The notes beneath the pieces are model-generated. The model ran no database searches. It was not told the origin of the DNA and saw only the letters and a list, made by a program, of their open reading frames with translations. Below are positions 1-10,916 of a stretch of DNA of 64,000 nt, piece after piece. Positions within the stretch are counted from its first letter, which is position 1, and each line of letters starts with the position of its first letter. Location of the stretch: assembly GCA_964017045.1 (NCBI GenBank), contig OZ024810.1, forward strand, positions 5,018,562 through 5,082,561, read 5' to 3'. This DNA is from Omphiscola glabra. Lineage: Eukaryota; Mollusca; Gastropoda; Lymnaeidae. The translations under genes were made by a program, and so were the position numbers.

Positions 1-433
1 TTTTATCATGGCTCCCGCATTTTCTGGTTTTCCTCTGAACTCTCATGCAGAAACATATTCCTTTTTGTAAATCCCCGACAACAAAATAAATATCACAAAA
101 AAAAAAAAAATCTTCTTTAGACAGTCTTTGTTTACGCAATCATTTTCAAAAATGTCCTCCTTCATTTCTCTTCTCCACTACAACGATTAAACTGTTCCAA
201 GCGCTCATTCCTTCTTACAAGAGCTCCAGCTCCCATTCATTATTATTATTATCATTGTTTGATACACATAAAAGCGGATGTCTTAAAAACCGTCAAAACC
301 ATTCCATGTATCAGCACACATTAAGCAGATGAGACCCGACCACGTGATGCTCACAGAGGATAGCTTTGAACTGATTACATTAACAACAGATTGTTGGAAT
401 ACAAGAAATGCATTTAACAGGGTAGGAAAGGTA
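1..433. other. AT-rich unique DNA, no gene seen
   Basis: This stretch holds an A run near 97-110 and a short TTA/TTATTA run near 238-252. No open frame of note, RNA gene or transposon end was recognised. Confidence 0.5.
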
Positions 434-1241
434 TCAGAAGAATATTGTGTTAGAAGAATGTTGTGTTGGAAGAGTGTTGTGTTGGAAGAATGTTGTGTTG
501 GAAGAGTGTTGTGTTGGAAGAATGTTGTGTTGGAAGAATGTTGTGTTGGAAGAGTGTTGTGTTGGAAGAATGTTGTGTTGGAAGAGTGTTGTGTTGGAAG
601 AATGTTGTGTTGGAAGAATGTTGTGTTGGAAGAGTGTTGTGTTAGAAGAGTGTTGTGTTAGAAGAATGGTGTGTTAGAAGAATGTTGTGTTAGAAGAATG
701 TTGTGTTAGAACAATGTTGTGTTAGAAGAATGTTGCGTTAGAAGAGTGTTGTGTTGGAAGAGTGTTGTGTTAGAAGAATGTTGCGTTAGAAGAGTGTTGT
801 GTTGGAAGAGTGTTGTGTTAGAAGAATGTTGTGTTAGAAGAATGTTGTGTTAGAAGAATGTTGTGTTAGAAGAATGTTGCGTTAGAAGAGTGTTGCGTTA
901 GAAGAATGTTGCGTTAGAAGAGTGTTGTGTTGGAAGAGTGTTGTGTTAGAAGAATGTTGTGTTAGAAGAATGTTGTGTTAGAACAATGTTGTGTTGGAAG
1001 AGTGTTGTGTTAGAAGAATGTTGTGTTAGAAGAATGTTGTGTTAGAAGAATGTTGTGTTAGAAGAATGTTGCGTTAGAAGAGTGTTGCGTTAGAAGAATG
1101 TTGCGTCAGAAGAGTGTTGTGTTGGAAGAGTGTTGTGTTAAAAGAATGTTGTGTTGGAAGAATGTTGCGTTGGAAGAATGTTGTGTTGGAAGAATGTTGT
1201 GTTGGAAGAATGTTGTGTTGGAAGAGTGTTGTGTTGGAAGA
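434..1241 (+). repeat. 16-bp minisatellite, about 50 copies
   Basis: The unit is GTTGTGTTGGAAGAAT with variants (GGAAG/AGAAG, AAT/AGT, TTGTG/TTGCG). Because 16 is not a multiple of 3, all three forward frames read the same 16-residue Cys-rich peptide over 48 bp, so the open frames here are artefacts. Copies with GTTGG dominate both ends (about 465-650 and 1110-1241), while copies with GTTAG fill the middle. Confidence 0.95.
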
Positions 1242-1358
1242 TATGTGAGTGACGGAAAAATAAGAGTAACGGAAAATATAATGGATGACTTTAAGGATTC
1301 TATAAATAATCAAACTGTACAGCAGACGCTTACGTTGTTTTCATTAAAAGAATGGTTC

Positions 1359-1630
1359 TGAGCGTTGAACCCACGAGTCCCACTTCAATCAGAATGCTGA
1401 CCATTGAAAGCCACTAGCCCCACTTCAATCAAAATGCTGACTATTTGAACCCATGAGCCCCACTTCAATCAGAATGCTGACTATTTGAACCCATGAGCCC
1501 CACTTCAATCACAATCCTGACCATTGAAACCCACTAATCCCAATTCAATCAGAATAGTTCACACTGAATCCACAAATCCCACTTCAATCAGAATGGTTCA
1601 AACTGAACCCACGAGTCTCACTTCAAAGGG
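1359..1630 (+). repeat. Degenerate ~38-bp tandem repeat, about 7 copies
   Basis: The recurring core is CCCACTTCAATCAGAATG, preceded by a variable GAACCCAYRAG block. Copies differ by substitutions and small indels, so the array looks older than its neighbours. Confidence 0.85.
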
Positions 1631-2090
1631 ATTGTCGCATTTCGAGTCCATCATCTCATTCAGTTACATTTTTAAAGACTCGGTTCCCCCGACACAAACA
1701 AAGTCATGAACCATGGCAACGGAGACGTGATCTCTCGATCTCCAAACAAGATCTGTTGACTGCTGTGTTGATGTTGCTGTTAGGTTGAGCCAACGACAAG
1801 CTGATCGGTAAGCTAAGACTGACAGTAGTGTAAACGAGACATCAAAGTCTTGGTCTCGGATTCCCTGGTCTTGCAGGATATGAAGGTACTTTGGAAAAGT
1901 GTTTTTTTTTAAAGAAAACACATTAAATATACGTTGTGCATAGCCACGCTGCTTTAGATTTATATCCGAAATTATTTATTATATTTATGGTTTTTTTTTA
2001 ATTTATTTATTTATTTCTTTAATAGCAAAACGTCTGGGACATTTGTTTAATGACGCAAGGAAATTTATTTTTTTAAAAGTAATTATATGT
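1631..2090. other. AT-rich unique DNA, no gene seen
   Basis: No feature was recognised. The region becomes strongly T/A rich towards 1980-2090, just before the foldback element. Confidence 0.45.
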
Positions 2091-2322
2091 ATATGTTACG
2101 GCCAAAGCCGGAAGTTCGGCCAGTTCCCGAATTGGCCGGCCATTTCGCACATTGGCCGAGGCGTGTGGCCAATATCCGATGTACTGGAAATTGTTGTAGC
2201 CAAATCCCGAAATCAAGAAAAGATCGGACATTGGCCGGTCAATGTGAGGCGATATTGGCCAGTTCCTAATTTGGCCGGCCAGTTCCCGATTTGGCCGATT
2301 TCGGGCTTTGTCCGTAACATAT
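2091..2322. mobile_element. Foldback (palindromic) MITE-like element
   Basis: The left end reads ATATGTTACGGCCAAAGCC and the reverse complement of the right end reads ATATGTTACGGACAAAGCC, so the roughly 50-bp ends are imperfect inverted repeats. Inside, GGCCAGTTCCCGA and TTGGCCGGCCA blocks recur in both orientations. The GC-rich element sits in AT-rich flanks with TATA-type sequence on both sides, so a short TA-rich target duplication is possible. It has no coding capacity. The superfamily is not assigned. Confidence 0.75.
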
Positions 2323-2470
2323 ATCTATATATATATAAATATGTATAATATCCATCTTTGCTTGATACGGTCTTTTTAATGTAATATAACTTTGTAAGGA
2401 CTTTTTGTTCTTCTCATTTTAAAAAAAAACAAAGGAAAGAAATTACATTAAAGATTATTTCAGTCAAATA

Positions 2471-2478
2471 GTTTAGAT
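2471..2478 (+). other. Left target-site duplication of hAT element
   Basis: The octamer GTTTAGAT abuts the left terminus at 2479 and is repeated exactly at 3825-3832. Eight bp is the hAT target-site length, and the sequence fits the nTnnnnAn preference. Confidence 0.9.
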
Positions 2479-3824
2479 CGGTGATTCCCAAAGTGGTCTA
2501 TATCGACCACCAGGGGTCGACGACAACTTGCAAGGGGTCCTTTTCAGCGGGGGAAAAAAAACTGGAGGTCCATGAAATGAAAATGGGGGGGGGGGGGGGG
2601 GGTCAACGATAGTGGATCTCATGTAAGCAGGTCGTGACCTCTATTTTGGCATTCCATGAATGGAATGATCCACATACACAGATAATACCGATTTACTTAC
2701 ATAATATTACCTTATAATATAAAGACATATATCTTCCTACAAAAATTATAAAAGATCCTATGAAGTAACAATTTTAAAAACATAAATGTTCATACAACGA
2801 GATGAAAAATCATATTAAAATTTAAGTTATGGGTTAATATTTTCTGACATAGAATTATTATAAACTAGCAGTTTCCCGCAGTTCCGCCCGCGTAGAACCT
2901 ACGTTTTTATTTTCTCTGCGTGTAAGGTTTTATTTTGTAAAAAAAAAAAAAAGTATCTTTCCGTTGTAATTTGTAGGCTGTGTCAACCCTTTAGCTAGCT
3001 AGACCCTGTAGCCTGTGTCAACTCTTTAGCTAGCTAGACCTTGTGGCCTGTGTCAACTCTTTAGCTAGCTAGACCTTGTGGCCTGTGTCAACTCTTTAGC
3101 TAGCTAGACCTTGTGGCCTGTGTCAACTCTTTAGCTAGCTAGACCTTTTGGCCTGTGTCAACTCTTTAGCTAGCTAGACCTTGTGGCCTGTGTCAACTCT
3201 TTAGCTAGCTAGACCTTGTGGCCTGTGTCAACTCTTTAGCTAGCTGGACCTTGTGGCCTGTGTCAACTCTTTAGCTAGCTAGACCTTGTGGCCTGTGTCA
3301 ACTCTTTAGCTAGCTAGACCTTGTGGCCTGTGTCAACTCTTTAGCTAGCTAGACCTTGTGGCCTGTGTCAACTCTTTAGCTAGCTAGACCTTGTGGCCTG
3401 TGTCAACTCTTTAGCTAGCTGGACCTTGTGGCCTGTGTCAACTCTTTAACTAGCTAGACCCTGTAGCCTGTGTCAACTCTTTAACTAGCTAGACCGTGTA
3501 GGCTATGTCAACTCTTTAACTAGCTAGACCGTGTAGGCTGTGTCAACTCTTTAGCTAGCTAGACCGTGTAGCCTGTGGCAACTCTTTAGCTAGCTAGACC
3601 TCCAACTTTAGCTGCGCAAAAGATTTTTAAATTTTTCACACTACACTTCCCTACCGTTATAAATTTAAATCTTTCAAAGTGAGTAGCACTATATGGGCTG
3701 TCAAAAAAAAAACATTTGAAGTTAATGAATTTGCAAGAAATCAATATCAGGTAAGCAGGGGGTCTACCCAAAACCGAAAAACATGGCAAGTGGTCTACGA
3801 GACAAAAAAGTTTGGGGACCTCTG
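2479..3824. mobile_element. Non-autonomous hAT transposon, ~1.35 kb
   Basis: The left end begins CGGTGATTCCCAAAGT. The reverse complement of the right end begins CAGAGGTCCCCAAACT, which is the familiar hAT terminus. Identical 8-bp duplications (GTTTAGAT) flank the element at 2471-2478 and 3825-3832. No transposase frame is present; the interior holds an 18-G run (2585-2602), AT-rich filler, a segment near 2870-2940 that looks like another TE remnant, and an 18-copy minisatellite. It would depend on a transposase supplied elsewhere. The exact target duplication indicates one insertion event that is not very old. Confidence 0.88.
2973..3600 (+). repeat. 35-bp minisatellite inside the hAT element, ~18 copies
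   Basis: The core of the unit is TTTAGCTAGCTAGACC followed by TTGTGGCCTGTGTCAA. Central copies are almost identical, and the edge copies carry most substitutions (CCCTGTAG, CCGTGTAG). TAGCTAGCTA is self-complementary, so each unit carries a short palindrome. Confidence 0.95.
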
Positions 3825-3832
3825 GTTTAGAT
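3825..3832 (+). other. Right target-site duplication of hAT element
   Basis: The octamer GTTTAGAT directly follows the right terminus (...GGGGACCTCTG) and matches the left copy at 2471-2478 exactly. Confidence 0.9.
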
Positions 3833-4458
3833 GAATATAAAACACAAATTTAAGGGGGACAACCTGAAGAAGAAAAAAGTGAAACTAAACAACCGGCTGT
3901 TCCACTGCAAATCTTTAAAAGCCAAAGGACAACCTGTCTTTTGTAGCTCTTAATGATTCAATGTGAACGCAGTCCCCCACATATTATAGCTTTGAGGACC
4001 TCTGCCCCTTGTGGAACGCAACTCTGGCATCCAGTGGCCATTAGCGCGCTCTGCTCCGGTAACACAAGCGCAACTGTAACATCGAGTCAGAAGAGTCGCA
4101 GAGACACTGACGCGGCAAGGGAGATAACTGCGGGGGGAAGATAACTCGGGCCGCTCTGTTTACTATAGACGGCGCCACGTGGTGACCCCCGATAACCTTT
4201 GACACACACACAACGCCACCTGGTGGAGGAGCTGGAATGATTCCGGAGCAAATCTCTCCAGATAATGAGACGTGGCCCAGGATGTATGGACCCGGCATTA
4301 AGCCTCGGTTTAACATTCAAATAAATCAGCTGTGTAATGGTGAACGCTGGAGTCAAATGTAACAAACACGACTTGGTATTGTCGGGGTAATTAGAGGTAA
4401 TTGGTGTTAAGTATAGAACTGGCTGTAAGGGAAAAGGCAGGGTGGTGGGTTGGGAGAA
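3833..4458. other. Unique DNA, no gene seen
   Basis: Base composition is more balanced than elsewhere and short frames exist on both strands, but none shows a recognisable domain or convincing splice structure. Confidence 0.4.
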
Positions 4459-4496
4459 AGTGTGTGTGTGGGGGGTGGGTGGGGGGGGGGGGGGGG
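4459..4496 (+). repeat. GT/G-rich tract ending in a 16-G run
   Basis: A (GT)n stretch passes into G-runs and ends in 16 consecutive G (4481-4496). It has G-quadruplex potential. Confidence 0.85.
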
Positions 4497-4650
4497 TTTA
4501 CAGTGAGACATTCAGTATTCACTATTGGAATGTTCAGCTCATTAACAAAATCCGTTTTAAAATGTCTGAGGTTTGAAGTCGCAATGGGAAAGGTTTTATA
4601 TTTGGTAGTAGCGTAGCTTAGGGTGCAGCGGCGTAGCTAACAGTTTGATG

Positions 4651-4905
4651 TCTCGAAGGAAGAGTGGGCAGTCTATGAAACTGTTCCCTATGGTATACAG
4701 ATCTCGAAGGAAGAGTGGGCAGTCTATGAAACTGTTCCCTATGGTATACAGATCTCGAAGGAAGAGTGGGCAGTCTATGAAACTGTTCCCTATGGTATAC
4801 AGATCTCGAAGGAAGAGTGGGCAGTCTATGAAACTGTTCCCTATGGTATACAGATCTCGAAGGAAGAGTGGGCAGTCTATGAAACTGTTCCCTATGGTAT
4901 ACAGA
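4651..4905 (+). repeat. 51-bp tandem repeat, five identical copies
   Basis: Five copies beginning TCTCGAAGGAAGAGTGGGCA at 4651, 4702, 4753, 4804 and 4855 show no difference by eye. The unit equals 17 codons, so an open frame spans it, but there is no sign that this is a protein. Perfect identity points to a very recent expansion. A degenerate CTACAGGATTCTGCTATACA repeat follows to about 4970. Confidence 0.95.
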
Positions 4906-5166
4906 CTACAGGAGTCTACTATACAAGCTACAGGATTCTGCTATACAGACTACAGGATCCTACAAGCAGGATAGATGGATAGTACGGCTTGCATAGCTAG
5001 TTATTATTGTGTTTGTTGTTTGTTTTAAACAAACGTTTCACGCCCATCTTTTACGCCACAACACTTCGGGCTACAAATAAGGGTTCTATTGAAAGAGACG
5101 AAAAGTAACCAATTATTTTCTTGACTTGTCATCGTTGTAGATTTAATTTTTTTAAATATGCCTGGT

Positions 5167-5418
5167 GTGGAAGGTGGACTATGTGTGGAAGGTGGACTAT
5201 GTGTGGAAGGTGGACTTTGTGTGGAAGGTGGACTATGTGTGGAAGGTGGACTATGTGTGGAAGGTGGACTTTGTGTGGAAGGTGGACTGTGTGTGGAAGG
5301 TGGACTGTGTGTGGAAGGTGGACTTTGTGTGGAAGGTGGACTTTGTGTGGAAGGTGGACTATGTGTGGAAGGTGGACTTTGTGTGGAAGGTGGACTGTGT
5401 GTGGAAGGTGGACTATGT
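5167..5418 (+). repeat. 18-bp minisatellite, 14 copies
   Basis: The unit is GTGGAAGGTGGACTATGT. Variation is nearly confined to one position (ACTATG/ACTTTG/ACTGTG). All three forward frames are open. Confidence 0.95.
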
Positions 5419-5540
5419 TTACTGGATTTTGGTTATGAAGAGATATTATTTATAATTCTTTTCACGTAAATTGGAAAAAAACTTTTTTTTTTGTAATACA
5501 TAAATTAAATTTCGCGAAACATATCAGAATTATCATTATT

Positions 5541-5850
5541 GCGTAGACTAGTGGTCATCTTGTTAACACTTATAGGCTAGTGGTCAACTTTTTTTTCACT
5601 TGTAGACTAGTGGTCAACTTTTTATCAGTTGTAGACTAGTGGTCAACAGTTTTTTCAATTGTAGACTAGTGGTCATTTTTTTTCAATTGTAGACTAGTGG
5701 TCAACAGTTTTTTCAATTGTAGACTAGTGGTCAACTTTTTTCAATTGTAGACTAGTGGTCAACTTGTTTTCACATGTAGACTAGTGGTCAACTTGTTATC
5801 CCTTGTATACTAGTGGTCAACCTTTTTTTCACTTGTAGACTAGTGGTCAA
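5541..5850 (+). repeat. Degenerate ~28-bp repeat, 11 copies
   Basis: The core GTAGACTAGTGGTCAAC is well conserved (ACTAGT is palindromic). It is separated by variable T-rich spacers of about 8-14 bases, so the period drifts between about 24 and 33 bp. Confidence 0.9.
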
Positions 5851-6478
5851 GTTAGCCAGAGGGCCTACACACAAACGTTTAGGTGTAAGCAAGCGTTGAA
5901 GTGTTTTTTGCAGTGGAAAATATTCAACAAAATTTTTAACAAACTTCTAACATTAATAATTATATTTTTAAACAAATGTTTTTGATATAAATGAAAAACA
6001 AAAATTATTGAAAAATACCTTGTAAATGTGCGCAATCGCATGAGAGCACGGTTTGGGTGTGAGTGGTTATGACTGTGCGGAGTTTTCTGCGCGCGACTCT
6101 CCTGTAGCCACACCACGTACTGCATGAAAAAAGAGCATTTTAAAACCGTTTGTTGTTATTGTTTTTTAAAAAAGAAAATTTTAAGGTGGCAAAGAATGTA
6201 AACAAACATTAAATGCACAAACACAAACAGGTTGTATTTCTTGTGTAAAGGTGAGGGAGGGGGTGGCAGGGCATCGCGGGCAGAGTTATGGTTCTGAATA
6301 GAATTAAAACACTGTCCGGTTCAGACCTGTATCCCGCATATTAAGGAGATCTGCTTCGTGTAACTCATGGGAGGAAAGACCCGGTCTGTCCAATGTTTAC
6401 TCTCTCACCCAGACGGTGTTTATTGTTTTGTTGTTCCAACCGAAGCGTGGTTGGTGTAAGAAATATGTCCATATGAAC
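5851..6478. other. Mostly AT-rich unique DNA, no gene seen
   Basis: No recognisable coding sequence or element. A G-rich patch lies near 6250-6280. Confidence 0.45.
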
Positions 6479-7165
6479 ACTTGGCACGGTAACACTTGGC
6501 ACTGGAACATTTGGCACGGGAACAGTTGGCACGGGAGAACTTGGCACGGGAACACTTGGCACGGGAACAGTTGGCACGGGAGCACTCGGCACTGGAACAT
6601 TTGGCACGGGAGCACTTGGCACGGGAACACTTGGCACGGGAACACTTGGCACGGGAACAGTTGGCACTGGAACAATTGGCACGGGATAGTTGGCACGGGA
6701 ACAGTTGGCACGGGAGCACTTGGAACGGGCGCACTTGGCACGGGAACACTTGTCACGGGAACACTTGGCACGGGAACACTTGGCACGGAGCACTTGGCAC
6801 GGGAACACTTGGCACGGGAGCACTTGGCACGGGAACACTTGGCACGGGAACACTTGACACGGGAACACTCGACACGGGAATACTCGACACGGGAACACTC
6901 GGCACGGGAACACTCGGCACGGGAACACTCGGCACGGGAGAACTCGGCACGGGAACACTCGGCACGGGAACACTTGACACGGGAACACTTGACACGGGAA
7001 CACTTGACACGGGAACACTTGACACGGGAACACTTGACACGGGAACACTTGGCACGGGAACACTTGACACGGGAACACTCGACACGGGAACACTTGACAC
7101 GGGAACACTTGGCACGGGAACACTCGACACGGGAACACTTGACACGGGAACACTCGACACGGAAC
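6479..7165 (+). repeat. 15-bp minisatellite, about 46 copies
   Basis: The unit is ACTTGGCACGGGAAC. Left-hand copies mix GGAAC/GGAGC/GGAACAG variants, and right-hand copies (from about 6850) alternate ACTTGACACGG, ACTCGACACGG and ACTCGGCACGG. Single-base deletions near 6685 and 6788 shift frame. Long open frames on both strands follow from a stop-free 15-mer and should not be called genes. Confidence 0.95.
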
Positions 7166-7244
7166 AAAAATTCACACCAATTGTTTATGCTTTTTTAAAC
7201 CATATCATCGCTACAATTAAATCCATAGACATATCCAACGCTTG

Positions 7245-7352
7245 GTTGTGTGGGTGGTGTGTGGGTGGTGTGTGGGTGGATGGGTGGTGTGTGGGTGGTG
7301 TTTGGGTGGGTGGGTGGGTGGGTGGGTGGTGTGTGGGTGGTGAGAGGGTGGG
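7245..7352 (+). repeat. GGTGGGTGTGTGG-type G-rich repeat
   Basis: Repeated GTGTGGGTGGTGTGTGGGTGG passes into (GGGT)n near 7306-7330. The G-tract spacing suits G-quadruplex formation on the plus strand. Confidence 0.85.
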
Positions 7353-7492
7353 TTGGGATATGATCAGGGATTAGGGAACGGTGGTATATAGTATGAAGCA
7401 AGGTGTTTTATGTAAATTCATAATGTTTTTTTTTTCTTTTTGTCTTCGGTTTTTTATTTATTTCAGATACTTTTATTCCAAGCAAAACCATA

Positions 7493-7962
7493 TGGTGAAT
7501 GCTATGTTGAATGCTATGTTAAAGAATATGTTGAATCATATGTTGAGTTGAATCATTTGTTTAATCATTCTTTGAATCATATGTTCAATCATATGTTAAT
7601 CCATATGTTGTTCCCTATGTTGAATCATATGTTGAATCATATATTGAATCGTATGTTGAATCATATGTTGATCCATATGTTGATCCATATTTTGAATCAT
7701 ATGTTCAATCATATGTTAATCCATATGTTGATCCCTATGTTGAATCATATGTTGAGTCATATGTTGAATCATATATTGAATCGTTTGTTTAGCCATATAT
7801 TGAATTATATGTTGAATCATATGTTGAATCGTATATTGAATCATATATTGAATCGTTTGTTTAGCCATTTATTGAATTATATGTTGAATCATATATTGAT
7901 CCATATTTTGAGACATAAATTGAATCATATATTGAATCATATGTTGAATCATATGTTGGTCA
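7493..7962 (+). repeat. 12-bp minisatellite, about 39 copies
   Basis: The unit is ATGTTGAATCAT, with variants ATATTGAATCGT and ATGTTGATCCAT. Twelve bp is four codons, which gives a long open MLNH/ILNH-type frame of no evident meaning. CATATG recurs at unit junctions. Confidence 0.95.
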
Positions 7963-8401
7963 CGGTGTGAAGGTCGTCAAAGCAGACTGAGATCTGTGAG
8001 ATAAGTCATTTAAGTTTGGGGTTGTGATTAATACTAATTTCTTCCAAACCGGTGATACTGTGCCGAGAATACTATCAAGCATTGTGGTGAAACCCAAACT
8101 AAATGACCTGTGACTTAAGGAAAATGAGCAAGTTGGGCTACGAACCGGAAAATATTCGACCTTTGATCCAGGAAGCCATTGAGGCAACACAACCCCCCTC
8201 CCCCCCCCTCCCCCCCCCCCCGTTACCTTTCACCCCATAAAAACACTTTGGCATGAGGTGCAAGGTGCCAGTCGGAAAATGGCCCTTAAGTAATTTCACA
8301 AATCCAGAGGTGCGTAGCTTACTTTCATTCAACGAGCATTCAGCATTGGCACCACCCGTGGCTCATTGAGCCAATGACTCAAATATGTGAAGTCAAGACT
8401 T
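7963..8401. other. Unique DNA with a C-run tract
   Basis: No gene was recognised. Interrupted C runs occupy 8193-8221. Confidence 0.45.
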
Positions 8402-8935
8402 TGAACCCATCTCCATCAACACGGTGACACTCGCTGATCGAATCCATTTCTTTCAGATTGGACCCATCTCCCTAAACAGTGTGAGACTCACTGATCGAAT
8501 CTATTTCTTTCAGATTGGACCCATCTCCCTAAACAGTGTGAGACTCACTGATCGAATCTATTTCTTTCAGATTGGAACAATCTCCCTAAACAGTGTGAGA
8601 CTCGCTGATCGAATCTATTTCTTTCAGATTGGACCCATCTCCCTAAACAGTGTGAGACTCACTGTTCGAATCTATTTCTTTCCGATTGGACCCATCTCCC
8701 TAAACAGTGTGAGACTCACTGATCTAATCTATTTGTTTCAGATTGAACCCATCTCGCTAAACAATGTGAGATTCACTGATCTAATCTATTTGTTTCAGAT
8801 TGAACCCATCTCCCTAAACAATGTGAGATTCACTGATCTAATCTATTTGTTTCAGATTGAACCCATCTCCCTAAACAATGTGAGATTCACTGATCTAATC
8901 TATTTGTTTCAGATTGGACCCATCGTCCTAAACAC
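8402..8935 (+). repeat. 57-bp tandem repeat, about 9 copies
   Basis: The unit contains CTGATCGAATCTATTTC, TTTCAGATTGGACCC and AACAGTGTGAGACTCAC. It equals 19 codons and the whole array is open in one forward frame. Each unit carries a pyrimidine-rich TTTCTTTCAG (3' splice-like) and a GTGAGA (5' splice-like). Copies fall into two blocks: GATCGAATC before about 8720 and GATCTAATC after. No flanking exon was found, so I do not call a gene. Confidence 0.92.
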
Positions 8936-9109
8936 CTTAAAAAAAGAGACAGAAATTGTTGTAATTTAAAAGGTAGGAATGCCTCACGCAATCTCGTCCA
9001 CTATCCCATTAACTTCAGTCCGACTGGTTGCTAGCGCTGTATTGGCAGATCATTGTGTGACAAGGTGAAGCTGGGTGACGTGTGGTGCTGTAGCTGGCAA
9101 GAGGGTGCT

Positions 9110-9250
9110 GATGTAGCTGGAATGAGGATGGGGATGTAGCGGGGATGTAGCAGGGATGAGGATTGTGATGCAGCTGGGATGATGATGGCGATGCAGCTGG
9201 GACGAGGATGGTGGTGTAGTTGGTATGAGGATGATGGGGTAGCTGGAATG
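9110..9250 (+). repeat. Degenerate GATGAGGATG / GTAGCTGG repeat
   Basis: Short degenerate blocks combining ATGAGGATG and TGTAGCTGG recur about six times with irregular spacing. Confidence 0.7.
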
Positions 9251-9521
9251 AGAGTTGTCTTTGACTCGGTGATAGACTACGTCCTATTGTAGATACGTTT
9301 ACCCCTGGGTTAGTGTCGGAGTCGTTTTCAGCTCTCGAAAAACGTAGTTTCAAGCTCCAAAGAGTATTTTGGTTGGGGGGGAGGGGGAGGGGCGAGAGGG
9401 GGCTTGTTTGCAATCAGATTCAAAGTTTTGTCAGGAAATCCACTCAAATGGTCATGTAACACAAATGGTCCTCCAATTTATTAAGAATGAGAAAAGGTCT
9501 TAGACAAGCACAAAAGGCAAT

Positions 9522-9968
9522 GATTGCACAGACCTGCTTGACTGATAGCCCACTGACTGCACAGACTTGCTTGACTGATAGCCCACTGACTGCACAGACT
9601 TGCTTGACTGATAGGCCACTGGTTGCACAGACTTGCTTGACTGATAGCCACTGGCTGCACAGACCTGCTTGACTGATAGCCACTGGCTGCACAGACCTGC
9701 TTGACTGATAGCCACTGGTTGCACAGACTTGCTTGACTGATAGCCACTGGCTGCACAGACCTGCTTGACTGATAGCCACTGGCTGCACAGACCTGCTTGA
9801 CTGATAGGCCACTGGTTGCACAGACTTGCTTGACTGATAGCCACTGGTTGCACAGACCTGTTTGACTGATAGCCACTGGTTCCACAGACCTGCTTGACTG
9901 ATAGCCACTGGTTGCACAGACTTGCTTGACTGATAGCCACTGGCTGCACAGACTTGCTTGACTGATAA
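9522..9968 (+). repeat. 32-bp minisatellite, about 14 copies
   Basis: The unit combines CACAGACCTGCTTGACTGAT and AGCCACTGGCTG. Some left-hand units are 33 bp (AGCCCACTGACTG). Since 32 is not a multiple of 3, overlapping reverse-strand frames show the same peptide. Confidence 0.95.
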
Positions 9969-10049
9969 TAATATCTGAGCTAAAATTCATGACTACTGCA
10001 ACACAACAGTTCTTTGTTGTTATTGTTGTTGTTTATTTTATTTTTAATT

Positions 10050-10080
<31 letters not shown>

Positions 10081-10508
10081 GCTAATGGGTAAATGAAAAC
10101 AAGTCTGAATTTGTAACAATTAAAAAAAATCTCGAAACACAATAACAAAATCGATCACTAAAGGTTTATAAACTAATACATTTATTAAATTTCCCAGCCA
10201 GAGAGCACATTTTTTCATAACTTCATTGTGGTTTGCCTTGCTTCTCAAAGTCCTGGAAAAGTGTAGCAATGTGTCCATTCTCTGCGTGTTTCTAGAAATG
10301 CATTAGCTGCCTAGTACAAAACATCTTGAAAAGAAACATATTCTGGTTGGATCGTTGAGATCACCATTATTTTGGTTTCATTGGTTACGGTGACAGCACA
10401 TACAATTCGGTAACTTATTATTGAAAACAAACCAATTTTTTTTTTATTTTATAAAAATATTAAATAAATTTAAAAAAAAACAAAAAAGCCTAAACCGTGT
10501 TTTATTAG
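9969..10508. other. AT-rich unique DNA with a 22-G run
   Basis: A T-rich stretch is followed directly by 22 consecutive G at 10060-10081, then AT-rich sequence. No gene was recognised. Confidence 0.5.
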
Positions 10509-10916
10509 TCTTCGTAGTGACGTAGTGCCGTAGTCGTAGTGACGTAGTGCCGTAGTCGTAGTGACGTAGTCGTAGTGACGTAGTGCCGTAGTCGTAGTGA
10601 CGTAGTGCCGTAGTCGTAGTGCCATAGTCGTAGTGCCGTAGTCGTAGTGCCGTAGTCGTAGTGACGTAGTCGTAGTGACGTAGTCGTAGCGCCGTAGTGA
10701 CGTAGTCGTAGTGCCGTAGTTGTATTGCCGTTATAGTCGTTGTGCCGTAGTCGTAGTGCCGTAGTCGTGGTGCCCTGGCCGCAGTCGTAGTGCCATAGTC
10801 GTAGTGACGTAGTCGTAGTGCCGTAGTCGTTGTGCCGTAGTCGTGGTGCCGTGGCTTTAGTCGTAGTGACGTAGTCTTAGTGCCGTAGTCGTAGTGACGT
10901 AGTCTTAGACTTACAA
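10509..10916 (+). repeat. Mixed 9-bp/6-bp repeat (CGTAGTGAC, CGTAGTGCC, CGTAGT)
   Basis: Nonamers CGTAGTGCC and CGTAGTGAC are interspersed with the hexamer CGTAGT. Order is irregular and decays to the right with TTAG, TTGTGCC and GGCC variants. Confidence 0.92.

Noticed and set aside
6365..7374. Long open frames (up to ~290 codons) on both strands
   Set aside because: They are translations of a stop-free 15-bp repeat; the same happens in most arrays here. No start context, domain or non-repeat coding flank.
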